A DNA stretch of 64,000 nucleotides from CALBJU01 sp965247125 (GTDB lineage: Bacteria; Bacteroidota; Rhodothermia; Rhodothermales; UBA10348): contig CBDFGO010000002.1 of assembly GCA_965247125.1 (NCBI GenBank), forward strand, positions 992,001-1,056,000. Reading direction: 5' to 3'. Positions 1 to 8,197 of this stretch are shown here, piece after piece. Numbering within the stretch: position 1 is the stretch's first letter; every line of letters begins with the position of its first letter. Below the pieces are notes generated by a model. The model worked only from the letters and a program-made list of their open reading frames with translations. It was not told where the DNA came from and did not search any database. The position numbers were made by a program, and so were the translations under genes.

Positions 1-92
1 TGTGGTGCTACGGCTGTTTCAATCGACGTAATCTACGTCGCCCCGTTCGAACCTTCCTGTCCTCAGGGAAAGCCTCGCCAAGATTGCCCAGA
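1..92. other. Intergenic or edge sequence, no gene recognised
   Basis: These bases lie downstream of the minus-strand permease gene and run into the window edge. They contain a 7 bp inverted repeat (CGACGTA, loop ATC, TACGTCG, positions 24-40) with no T-tract on either strand. I see no open reading frame that I can assign. Confidence 0.4.
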
Positions 93-1322
93 TTACTCGT
101 AACGGAGAGATTCGATCGGGTTCAGGCGTGCGGCTTTAAACGCAGGATATCCACCGAATAGCAGGGCGATCCCGGTAACCATGATCACAGAGATAATGGC
201 CCAATTGACTGGAAACGCTGCAGATATACCGAAGTAGAGCGCCAGACCATTCCCAACGAGGGCACCCAGCATGATGCCGACAAAACCGCCAAGCTGGCAG
301 AGGAAAAACGCCTCGAACAAAAACTGCCTGAGAATATCTTTTCGTCGAGCGCCAATAGACTTCCGAATACCGATCTCTCTGGTTCGTTCGGTTACCGAGA
401 CGAGCATGATGTTCATTATGCCTATGCCGGCTGCAAACAGGGATATCAGGCCAATACCCGCACCTCCCGCCGTGAGAGTCCCCGTAAAGGCCTCAAATAT
501 GGCCTGCATGGAATCGTTCGTCGATATCTCGAAATTATTTCCCTCGCCCGGCTCCACTTTTCGAATAACACGCATCCTGCCTGTGACTTCATCGATCGCT
601 GCATTGATCAGAACGGCATTGTGGACGCGAACGCTGATGTTAGCAATATTTCGGTGCGTGCCGCCGTAGAGCGTAAAGCCCCTGGTGATGGGGATGTAAA
701 TGCGATTATCCTGGGAGAAGCCCAGGAAATTTCCTTTGCTCTTGAGGACACCGATAACTTCGCAACGAGCACCCGATGCTTTAATTACTTTCCCAATCGG
801 ATTTTCGGTAAGAAAAAGTTCATTGGAAACGTCAGTGCCCAGAACGCAGACGGGACGCGCATACTGGATGTCGTTCTGCGTGAAAAAGCGACCCAGATCC
901 AGCTCGTAGGAAAGATTCCCGAGCATGTGTTCGTCCACTCCCATCACAAAAATGTTCGGTTCGGTCTCCCGATCACTGTAGACCACCTTGCCCATCGTGA
1001 AGTCTTCCAACGTAGAAATGGTAACCGGAAGGGTCACCTGGGATTTAAGCCTTTGAATCTGTTCAAAAGTGATGGCCGGGCGATTTCGAACGCTTCTGTC
1101 CGTGTTGCCGGTCTGAATCATGGGTGTTCGCGTGACCGAAAACGTTGAGGCGCCCAGGAACTGCAGTTTGTCCTTGAAATAGACGTCAATGACTTCCACG
1201 GCTGTGACCGAGACGATGATGGCAAAGACACCAATCACCATCCCGAGCAGGGTCAAGGACGATCTCATTTTGTGTGCACGAAGGGCATCTACCGCCATTC
1301 GCAGAGCTTCAATGATGCCCAT
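93..1322 (-). CDS. MacB/FtsX-type ABC transporter permease
   Basis: Integral membrane permease of a type VII ABC transporter (MacB/LolC/FtsX superfamily), which normally works with a separate ATPase in mechanotransmission or efflux. The 409 aa product has the family layout: an N-terminal helix (about 20-45, LTLLGMVIGVFAIIVSV), a large periplasmic MacB-PCD-like domain (about 50-270) and three C-terminal helices (about 285-400). The conserved cytoplasmic motif TERTREIGIRKSIGARRKD lies near residue 315, and the family ending ESLRYE is present. It follows a paralogous permease by 2 bp, so the two are probably co-translated and may form a heterodimer. No ATPase gene is in view; one may lie beyond the left edge. 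Substrate unknown. Confidence 0.88.
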   Translation of the reverse strand: MGIIEALRMAVDALRAHKMRSSLTLLGMVIGVFAIIVSVTAVEVIDVYFKDKLQFLGASTFSVTRTPMIQTGNTDRSVRNRPAITFEQIQRLKSQVTLPVTISTLEDFTMGKVVYSDRETEPNIFVMGVDEHMLGNLSYELDLGRFFTQNDIQYARPVCVLGTDVSNELFLTENPIGKVIKASGARCEVIGVLKSKGNFLGFSQDNRIYIPITRGFTLYGGTHRNIANISVRVHNAVLINAAIDEVTGRMRVIRKVEPGEGNNFEISTNDSMQAIFEAFTGTLTAGGAGIGLISLFAAGIGIMNIMLVSVTERTREIGIRKSIGARRKDILRQFLFEAFFLCQLGGFVGIMLGALVGNGLALYFGISAAFPVNWAIISVIMVTGIALLFGGYPAFKAARLNPIESLRYE

Positions 1323-1324
1323 TC

Positions 1325-2590
1325 TTACTCGTACCTCAATGCTTCAATAGGTGCAGATTTCGCGGCGGTCCAGGCCGGAGCAAGGCCGAAGACAACTCCA
1401 ATAAAGACGCAGATTCCAAATGCCATCGCGACAGTGCCCATCCCAAGAACCGCCGGTAAGACGGCCGCTATCAACATGGAGAGCGGAAAGGCAAGCCCCA
1501 CACCGATCAGTCCGCCAACCATGCAGATGACAATGGCTTCGATCAGAAATTGCAACAGGATGGTTGCTCTTCGGGCGCCAACGGCTTTTCTGATTCCAAT
1601 CTCGCGTGTCCGCTCTTTGACGGTTACGAACATGATGTTCATGACACCAATTCCTCCGACCAGGAGCGCCAGGGACGTCAGTCCAATTCCGATAGCGAAA
1701 ATCGCGTTCTTTATCGGTTCGATGGTGGCGCGAAGCGTCTCCTGTTCATTGATCTCAAAATTGTCTTCTTCGCCCACTTTGAGTCGACGTGCCAGCCGAA
1801 TTACTCCGCGAAGCTCATCTTTCGCGTCTACCAGCGCGATACCGCTCGAGACCTTGGCACGAACCGAGACGCTCCTCCAGCGGACACTGAACTGGTGTTT
1901 GAATGTGTTGAAGGGAATCTGAATCAACCAGTCCTCGGATGTGCCTCCTTCCTGGCCCTGTCCTTTTTTCGCCGTAACGCCGATCACTCTGTACTTGGAG
2001 CCAGAGATCTTCAGCTCTTTACCCAGTGGTGATCCATACGGGTACAGTTCCTCAGCAATCTTGGCCCCGATGATCGCTACGTTTCTAGCACCCTGATCGT
2101 CAAAAGCGCTCAGAAAGTAGCCATCGGCCAGATCGACCTGATGCACATCCGGATAATTGGCCTGCACACCCATAATCCGAGCGGGCGTGACTGACTCGGC
2201 AACAGATTTCACGGGCCGCGAAGTACTCACTACCGCCGTCGCAGCAGTAACTGTCCTGGAATGATCGTTGATGGCTTCTGCCACATCAGCCGTGATATTC
2301 GGACGATTGATGTAGTTCCACCATTTGAATCCGGGGCCATTCACCCAGGGCCACTTCTCGATATAGATCACATCCGTACCAAGCGTGGCTATGTCATTTT
2401 CGAAACCCTGTTCGATTCCGTTGACAATGGTCGCCATTCCTGTAACCGAGACGATTCCGATAATGATGCCAAGCGTCGTAAGAACGGCGCGCATTTTATT
2501 GGTCCATACCGAGCGAAAGGCGATCAGCATGGATTCGAAGAACTCAAATGTGAAGCGACGCACGTTTTGGGAGGGTTGGTTAGCAGACAT
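1325..2590 (-). CDS. MacB/FtsX-type ABC transporter permease
   Basis: Second permease of the MacB/FtsX superfamily, 421 aa. There is a transmembrane helix at about 30-55 (AVLTTLGIIIGIVSVTGMA), a periplasmic domain at about 60-285 and three helices after about 290. The motif KERTREIGIRKAVGARRAT is present and the C-terminus is IEALRYE, nearly the same as the neighbour ending ESLRYE. This points to an old duplication. It is the upstream partner of the pair, and the next gene starts 2 bp after its stop. A 114 bp gap separates it from the upstream GNAT gene, so it could have its own promoter. Substrate and partner ATPase cannot be inferred from the window. Confidence 0.88.
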   Translation of the reverse strand: MSANQPSQNVRRFTFEFFESMLIAFRSVWTNKMRAVLTTLGIIIGIVSVTGMATIVNGIEQGFENDIATLGTDVIYIEKWPWVNGPGFKWWNYINRPNITADVAEAINDHSRTVTAATAVVSTSRPVKSVAESVTPARIMGVQANYPDVHQVDLADGYFLSAFDDQGARNVAIIGAKIAEELYPYGSPLGKELKISGSKYRVIGVTAKKGQGQEGGTSEDWLIQIPFNTFKHQFSVRWRSVSVRAKVSSGIALVDAKDELRGVIRLARRLKVGEEDNFEINEQETLRATIEPIKNAIFAIGIGLTSLALLVGGIGVMNIMFVTVKERTREIGIRKAVGARRATILLQFLIEAIVICMVGGLIGVGLAFPLSMLIAAVLPAVLGMGTVAMAFGICVFIGVVFGLAPAWTAAKSAPIEALRYE

Positions 2591-2704
2591 CAGAATCCGA
2601 CCGGTAAATGGCTACGAAGTCTGTTGCACAGTGTTGCGCGAATCGTCTCTATTCAGAGAGTATCCATAAAGCAGAACCGCTTTGGAATCTTCCACATCGT
2701 GCCT

Positions 2705-3202
2705 TCAGATCGTGGAAACGGGCCCCAGTTTGGACTCAAATCTGAGTCGGTACTCGCGATAGAGTGTGTTGTAATCCGATTTGACGAGTCGAAATTGGCG
2801 GGCGAGGGCCAAGATGGTCATTCCCGGGTGCAGATTAGGAAACGTATCGAAGGCAAAACGCCTGTACCCGCGTTCCTGAACGATGCGCATCATTTCGTCC
2901 ATCAGGGCCAGCGCTATGCCCTTCCGGCGATATTCTGGCATAACGCCTCCCTTTGCGCTATAAAAAGTGAGTCTGTTTTCTCGGTAGCCGATTTTAAATC
3001 CAACGGGCTCGCCATGCAGTTCTGCCAGCAAAATGAGCAGATCATCACGCTCGAACGTATTGATCACCCGCTCCTCGCGAAAAATTACTTCGTTCATCTT
3101 TCGAATCGTGCCCAACTGCTCCTGATTGACTTCGCGAATAGTCAATCCTGGAATGTCCGGCACGTCAAGATGCATCGGTGGTGTGTAATCAAATCGTTCC
3201 AT
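2705..3202 (-). CDS. GNAT-family N-acetyltransferase
   Basis: A 165 aa single-domain acetyltransferase of the GNAT fold, which moves an acyl group from acyl-CoA to an amine. The acetyl-CoA pyrophosphate-binding motif A is visible as GGVMPEYRRKGIALALM at about residues 85-101 (the R-x-x-G-x-A pattern is RRKGIA). It is preceded by the usual beta-4 strand. The substrate cannot be told from sequence. It starts 11 bp after the stop of the helicase gene, so the two are probably one transcript, but no functional link is evident. Confidence 0.8.
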   Translation of the reverse strand: MERFDYTPPMHLDVPDIPGLTIREVNQEQLGTIRKMNEVIFREERVINTFERDDLLILLAELHGEPVGFKIGYRENRLTFYSAKGGVMPEYRRKGIALALMDEMMRIVQERGYRRFAFDTFPNLHPGMTILALARQFRLVKSDYNTLYREYRLRFESKLGPVSTI

Positions 3203-3213
3203 CTTCCCCCATA

Positions 3214-5283
3214 CTACGAATCAACCAACGATGGAGGAAGGGACTTTGGCTGCCCGGCTTCGATTTCTCCGGGTCCATTCTGTGAATCTGAACCAGGATC
3301 GGAATCAGCCTCGACCAGCGTACACGGTTCCAGAATCCGTTCCGGGATGTCCGCCAGAAAGCGGCTCGGATTCGTGAAGTATTGACCCTCATATCGACGA
3401 TGTCCGATCATGGGATAGGAAATGAACAGGTGATCTGCGGCGCGCGTAACGGCTAGATAGATCAGACGCAGTTCTTCATCGAGTGCGTCGTCGCTCCCCA
3501 CCGAGTAAGAAGAGGGCATCACTCCGTCGAGGGCCTGGATCAGAAATACAACCCTGAATTCCAGACCCTTCGCCGAGTGAATGGTTGACAGGACAAGCGG
3601 CGGTTCATCGCCCGATTCCGGCAACGACTCCAGGGCAGTTAAATCAATCGGGTCAAGTGCCAACGAATCGAGAAGACTTGATCGATCCGCAAAACGAGTG
3701 ACCAGGCCAACAAGATGCTCCAGGTCCTGCTCCCGCTTGGGATAATCATCTGGATATGCCCTCCGCAGGACCGGAGCGTAATAGGTCAGAATGATCTCAA
3801 GTTGCTCTGAAGGAGCTATATCAGACGAGTGAATCTGGCGCAGCGTGGTAAAGAGTGTGCGAAGCGAATCGATGTATGAAGACGAAAAGGGTCGCTCATT
3901 TAAAATAAATGGTTCTTCGGTCTTCGCGTCCAGCCAATCGACTATTCGGCCGGCGGTTTTTGGACCCACGCCCTTCAGCAGTTGGAGAATTCGATTCCAG
4001 GCAACCGTGTCCCGCGGATTTTCCACGACCTTGAGGTGTGCCAGCACATCTTTTATGTGCGCAGCCTCACTCAATCTCAAACCACCGTGCTTTACAAACG
4101 GAATATTCTTTCGATTCAGTTCAACCTCCAGGTCGTAAGAGTTGTGGCCGTTGCGAAAGAGAACAGCCATGTCATCTAGCGGGATTCCCTGCTCTCGGAA
4201 CTGCAGGATCATCTGAGAAACGAAGCGGCTTTCGAAACGCACATCAGGCGCAGGAACGAAGGCCGGCCGATCCCCCTTCAATTTCTCGGAGAACAAGTCC
4301 TTGGAATATTGCTGCCGTGCGGTAGACAGGAGGTGATTGGCCAGATCCAGGATACTCTGCGTTGAGCGATAGTTGTGCTCCAGCTTCAGGACGTGAGCCC
4401 CGGAATATTCGTCCGAAAAATTCAAAATATTTCCGACGTCCGCCCCTCGAAATCGATAGATGCTCTGCGCATCATCTCCCACAACCATCACGTTGCCGTG
4501 GACAGAGCTCAGTGCCTTTACTAGAAGGGCTTGTGCTCTGTTCGTGTCCTGATATTCATCGACCAGCACATGACGGATGGCTGATGAAATGTCCCTGAGC
4601 ACGTCGGGCTCTTGCTGGAAAAGCATCAGCGTCATCACCAGTAGATCGTCGTAATCCATCAATCCCTGCTCCTTCTTATAGGAGGAGTAGGCCAGAAAAA
4701 GTCGCTCCATGGTTTCGGAGAACTCCAGAAACTGCGGATAGGATTTTTCCACCAACTCGGAAATTGGTACCCCCCGATTTCGAATGGCCGAGAACATGGT
4801 CTGCAGGGTCCGTTTTCGAGGAAATCGTTTTCCTCTTGTGTCGACAGAAAGTCTACCGCGCAACACGTCGATCACATCGGCGGAATCAGATGCGTCAAGA
4901 ATGGTAAAATTGGAAGGAAAGCCAATCTTGGCGGCATATTTCTTAAGAATCGTCAGATAGAATGCGTGAAACGTGCCTCCACGAACTCGATTACAACGGC
5001 CATCGAGCAGGAGAGTCGCTCGAATGAGCATCTCCGAGGCTGCCCTCCGGCTGAACGTCAACAGAACGACGGATTCCGGAGGGACCCTCGTTTCCACTAG
5101 ATAGGCGACCCGGTAAACGAGGGTCCTCGTTTTTCCCGTTCCTGCACCTGCCACGACCAACACCGCGCCTCCTCCCCAGGTAACTGCTTCCAACTGCTGG
5201 GCGTTGAGTTCATCGGCATAGGCGATGTCCATCCCGTGAATGGCAGGGAGTGCTTCCGATTGAATGATGAACTGACGGGCCAT
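3214..5283 (-). CDS. UvrD/PcrA-like superfamily 1A DNA helicase
   Basis: ATP-dependent 3'-5' DNA helicase of the UvrD/Rep/PcrA type, 689 aa. Motifs in order: Q motif LNAQQLEAV (about 27), Walker A AGAGTGKT (about 45), motif II VDEYQDTN (about 240), motif III GDDAQSIYRFRGA (about 268), motif IV EHNYRST (about 300), motif V TIHSAKGLEF (about 563) and motif VI LIYLAVTRA (about 605). It is a little shorter than E. coli UvrD (720 aa) and has an acidic C-terminal tail. A role in repair or replication restart is likely, but UvrD, PcrA and Rep paralogues cannot be told apart here. The start at 5283 lacks a strong Shine-Dalgarno sequence. It is divergent from parA across a 274 bp gap. Confidence 0.92.
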   Translation of the reverse strand: MARQFIIQSEALPAIHGMDIAYADELNAQQLEAVTWGGGAVLVVAGAGTGKTRTLVYRVAYLVETRVPPESVVLLTFSRRAASEMLIRATLLLDGRCNRVRGGTFHAFYLTILKKYAAKIGFPSNFTILDASDSADVIDVLRGRLSVDTRGKRFPRKRTLQTMFSAIRNRGVPISELVEKSYPQFLEFSETMERLFLAYSSYKKEQGLMDYDDLLVMTLMLFQQEPDVLRDISSAIRHVLVDEYQDTNRAQALLVKALSSVHGNVMVVGDDAQSIYRFRGADVGNILNFSDEYSGAHVLKLEHNYRSTQSILDLANHLLSTARQQYSKDLFSEKLKGDRPAFVPAPDVRFESRFVSQMILQFREQGIPLDDMAVLFRNGHNSYDLEVELNRKNIPFVKHGGLRLSEAAHIKDVLAHLKVVENPRDTVAWNRILQLLKGVGPKTAGRIVDWLDAKTEEPFILNERPFSSSYIDSLRTLFTTLRQIHSSDIAPSEQLEIILTYYAPVLRRAYPDDYPKREQDLEHLVGLVTRFADRSSLLDSLALDPIDLTALESLPESGDEPPLVLSTIHSAKGLEFRVVFLIQALDGVMPSSYSVGSDDALDEELRLIYLAVTRAADHLFISYPMIGHRRYEGQYFTNPSRFLADIPERILEPCTLVEADSDPGSDSQNGPGEIEAGQPKSLPPSLVDS

Positions 5284-5557
5284 TAAAGAATCGTATCTGC
5301 CACTAAGGAATCGTGTCTACGTGTCTATGTAACGATCCCGCGGGTGCAAATGGTTCTCCGATCCGATGTCGAAAGGGGCTGGTGACCTGGCCCTGTTCGT
5401 GGATAACTTCGTGGCCCCATGGGCTGCGATTCCTGGTACGGAATTGACCTTGTTCATAGATTGCGACTACCGCTTCGTGACCGGTGGAACAACGTGGGCA
5501 GATCTCCTATTTCACCGGTTACAGAAGCAATCGCACAACTTTCACGCGAAAACGTCT

Positions 5558-6373
5558 ATGGGAAAAATCATTGCAGTGGCCAATCAGAAAGGCGGAGTCG
5601 GAAAAACAACGACGGCTGTTAATCTGGCGGCTTCTTTGGCTGCGATGGAACACCCTACGCTCCTCGTGGATTTTGATCCACAGGCAAACGGGACGTCTGG
5701 AGTTGGAATCGATCCGAGGACGGTTACCTCTTCCTCCTACGAGATCTTGATCGGCTCCATCGCGACCCAGGACGCAGTACTGGAGACGGAGACGCCGTAT
5801 CTGTCGCTGATTCCAAGCCACATTAACCTCGTCGGTGCCGAGATCGAGATGGTTGAGGTGACGGATCGGGAGCGCATGCTGGCCAAGTCCCTATTGTCGG
5901 TCCGCGACAACTACGACTTCATCATAATCGATTGTCCCCCATCACTTGGGCTCCTGACGCTAAACTCGCTGACGGCTGCGGACTCGGTGCTGATCCCGGT
6001 TCAGGCCGAATACTTCGCGCTCGAAGGTCTGGGGCAGCTGCTTAACACGATCAAGCTCGTCAGGCATCACTTGAATCCTCCACTGGAAATCGAGGGCGTC
6101 GTGTTGACGATGTTTGACTCGAGGCTCAGATTGGCGAATCAGGTGGCTGCAGAGGTTCGTCGGTATTTCGGCGAAAAAGTTTTCCAGACGATCGTGCAGA
6201 GAAATGTTCGATTATCTGAGGCTCCCAGTTTTGGAAGGCCTGTGCTGATGTATGATGCAACGAGTACAGGGTCTCGCAATTACATTGGGCTAGCGCGAGA
6301 AGTACTTCTCGCAAATCAAGATTACCTTGAACAGCTCGCCACAGAGTCGGCAGGTGGGGATCCGGTACACTAA
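5558..6373 (+). CDS. parA: Chromosome partitioning ATPase ParA (Soj)
   Basis: Deviant Walker ATPase of the ParABS chromosome segregation system; it binds DNA non-specifically in its ATP form and is stimulated by ParB. I chose the ATG at 5558 because the protein then begins MGKIIAVANQKGGVGKTTT, with the deviant Walker A (KGGVGKTT) right at the N-terminus as in Soj proteins, giving 271 aa. The same frame is open further upstream to 5366, but those residues do not look conserved. Other motifs are DFDPQANGTSGVG (Walker A') and FIIIDCPPSLGLL (Walker B). The stop is 13 bp before parB, an operon arrangement conserved across bacteria. Confidence 0.95.
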   Translation: MGKIIAVANQKGGVGKTTTAVNLAASLAAMEHPTLLVDFDPQANGTSGVGIDPRTVTSSSYEILIGSIATQDAVLETETPYLSLIPSHINLVGAEIEMVEVTDRERMLAKSLLSVRDNYDFIIIDCPPSLGLLTLNSLTAADSVLIPVQAEYFALEGLGQLLNTIKLVRHHLNPPLEIEGVVLTMFDSRLRLANQVAAEVRRYFGEKVFQTIVQRNVRLSEAPSFGRPVLMYDATSTGSRNYIGLAREVLLANQDYLEQLATESAGGDPVH

Positions 6374-6386
6374 CTCGGGCACTTTG

Positions 6387-7316
6387 ATGACCAAACAGAA
6401 AAATGTTCTGGGAAGAGGCCTGGGAGCGCTGCTTCCCGACCCTGCAGAAAACACGTCCGTCGCAAGGACAGGAATTGAGCATACGAAGCTCTATAATTTC
6501 GATGAACGAATTCGTTCGGCAAGATCGATCAACGATGTCGACGTAGCCTCCGTTTCACCCAATCCGTATCAGCCTCGAGAACATTTCGACGAATCGAGCC
6601 TTCTGGAACTGAGCCTCTCCATAAAAGAGTTGGGCATCATTCAGCCCATTACGGTTCGTCGCAAGGGCGAAGAAGCGTACGAATTGATATCGGGAGAGCG
6701 GCGTCTCAAGGCCGCCATCATGGCCGGGCTGAGATCCATACCCGCCTATGTGCGCGAAGCAGATACGGAAGCCATGTTGGAAATGGCGCTGGTAGAAAAT
6801 GTCCAACGAGAGCAGCTGAATCCGATGGAAATCGCCCTCGGATATCGGCGCCTGATCGACGAATGTGATCTTACGCAGGAGCAGGTCGCTACCAAGATTG
6901 GGAAGAACCGGTCGACGGTGGCCAATTTCTTACGTCTCCTGCGGCTGCCGCCCCTTATTCAAGCAGGACTCCGAGATGCAGTTCTCACCTCCGGGCATGC
7001 GCGGGCATTGCTCGCTATCGAGGATGAGGCCTTGCAGAAGCAGGTTCTGGATGAAATTGTTCGAAACGGCCTCTCCGTCAGGGAGGTTGAGAGGATGGTG
7101 AAGCAGTTACTGACTCCGAAAAGAGCTCCAAGGGTGGTCCAGAAGTCACCCGTGAGCGCAGAATCCATCGAGTTGACCCGCCTTGCGGATCGCGTCCGTC
7201 ATGTTCTGGGGACGAAAGTGACCATAAAGCCTTCGTCGAAGGGTGGAGGAGGACGAATTGAACTCGAATACTATTCGAACGACGATCTCCAACGAATCAT
7301 AGATCTTCTTGACTGA
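6387..7316 (+). CDS. parB: Chromosome partitioning protein ParB (Spo0J)
   Basis: ParB/Spo0J CTPase and parS-binding protein. Starting at the ATG at 6387 gives 309 aa that begin MTKQKNVLGRGLGALLPD, the usual ParB N-terminus for ParA contact. A longer frame begins inside parA and is unlikely. The N-terminal domain carries PNPYQPREHFDE, ISGERRLKAA and the CTP-binding VENVQREQLNPME. The central helix-turn-helix is LTQEQVATKIGKNRSTVANFLRLL-like at about 155-185, and a C-terminal dimerisation domain follows, including IELEYYSNDDLQRIIDLL. I found no exact parS site (TGTTTCACGTGAAACA) in the window. Confidence 0.96.
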   Translation: MTKQKNVLGRGLGALLPDPAENTSVARTGIEHTKLYNFDERIRSARSINDVDVASVSPNPYQPREHFDESSLLELSLSIKELGIIQPITVRRKGEEAYELISGERRLKAAIMAGLRSIPAYVREADTEAMLEMALVENVQREQLNPMEIALGYRRLIDECDLTQEQVATKIGKNRSTVANFLRLLRLPPLIQAGLRDAVLTSGHARALLAIEDEALQKQVLDEIVRNGLSVREVERMVKQLLTPKRAPRVVQKSPVSAESIELTRLADRVRHVLGTKVTIKPSSKGGGGRIELEYYSNDDLQRIIDLLD

Positions 7317-7328
7317 TTTCGGCACTTG

Positions 7329-7964
7329 ATGACATCTTTCGTCCGGAATTTTTTGCTTGCTTGTGGCCTGTGCGCTCTGATTTCGCCGGGTCCGGCTGAG
7401 GCTCAGATCGTAGCGGCGGATTCTGTATTCGCTGTATCCCCTTCGGCTCACTCTCCTCATGGTGCTCTTCGGCGAAGCGCTGCTCTGCCCGGGTGGGGTC
7501 AGATCTACAACAAACAGTACATCAAATTGCCGTTCTTATATGCGGCCCTCGGTGGGTTGATTTACACGGCAGTCGTCAAACATGACGACTATATCCTTTA
7601 CCGTGAAGCATTTCAGTACAAAGCGTTTCAAGAGCGCGTCGATTCCGGTATTCTGACGGAAAACCCAAAAATCGGCTTTAAGTCGTCGTATGACGAGATC
7701 GCGAAGGAATTTGGAGCCGTATCGTCTCGGCCCCTGGAAAACCAGCGAAATAATTTTCGCCGTTCGCGTGACCTTTCTCTCATTGGCATCGGCCTAGTAT
7801 ATAGTCTGGCTATGCTGGACGCTTTTGTAAGCGCGCACTTACTCGATTTCGACGTTGGGGAAGACCTGAGTATTCAGGTTGCTCCCCAACCAGGCGGACT
7901 CCGCCTGTCTGCCCAAATCCACATAGGATCTTCGGGAGGGCGCGGTCTATCTACTAGTAGATAG
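7329..7964 (+). CDS. DUF5683-type exported protein downstream of parB
   Basis: A 211 aa protein with a signal peptide (MTSFVRNFLLACGLCALISP, cleavage near PAEAQ) followed by the DUF5683 hallmark: RSAALPGWGQIYNKQYIKLP, then a hydrophobic hairpin (about 70-90, LYAALGGLIYTAVV) and a second hydrophobic stretch near 165. Function is unknown. The family is typical of Bacteroidota and relatives and is often found next to parAB, as here (12 bp after parB). I prefer the ATG at 7329 to the in-frame TTG three bases earlier. Its stop codon lies inside a 28 bp perfect palindrome. Confidence 0.75.
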   Translation: MTSFVRNFLLACGLCALISPGPAEAQIVAADSVFAVSPSAHSPHGALRRSAALPGWGQIYNKQYIKLPFLYAALGGLIYTAVVKHDDYILYREAFQYKAFQERVDSGILTENPKIGFKSSYDEIAKEFGAVSSRPLENQRNNFRRSRDLSLIGIGLVYSLAMLDAFVSAHLLDFDVGEDLSIQVAPQPGGLRLSAQIHIGSSGGRGLSTSR

Positions 7965-7969
7965 ACCGC
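7942..7969. terminator. 28 bp perfect palindrome at the end of the parAB operon
   Basis: The sequence reads GCGGTCTATCTA on the left arm, CTAG in the centre and TAGATAGACCGC on the right, a perfect self-complementary 28-mer. It would form a 12 bp hairpin with a 4 nt loop at the 3' end of the DUF5683 gene. There is no long T-tract (the next bases are TTGACCTAG), so it is a terminator-like or mRNA-end-protecting hairpin, or a binding site for a dimeric protein. Confidence 0.5.
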
Positions 7970-8197
7970 TTGACCTAGTTTATCGAGAGAGCAACTACGA
8001 GCGTTTTTGTGTGGTCAGGACCAGATAAGGGTCGAATTCGTAACAATGCGGGACTCTGCAACGTGTCCACACTTTGTAACATAACGCGCCCCTCACCACA
8101 CCAAAACATTATGGCTTTGTCTCACGATTTGCCTTACGATTTTCGTCACGAAGCAAATCGGGTCCAAAGCTGATGCTCAGAACACGGGGCTCCGCAA

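Noticed and set aside
24..40. 7 bp inverted repeat near the left edge as a terminator
   Set aside because: It has a 3 nt loop and no T-tract, and sits too close to the edge to judge.
5366..5557. A 64-residue N-terminal extension of ParA
   Set aside because: The Walker A motif of Soj proteins is at the N-terminus, the extra residues look random, and an ATG is exactly where the conserved sequence begins.
5284..8197. parS site near parAB
   Set aside because: No TGTTTCACGTGAAACA-like 16-mer is present; the CACGTG hits elsewhere (for example near 11466 and 15442) do not match on both arms. The 28 bp palindrome at 7942 is unrelated to parS.
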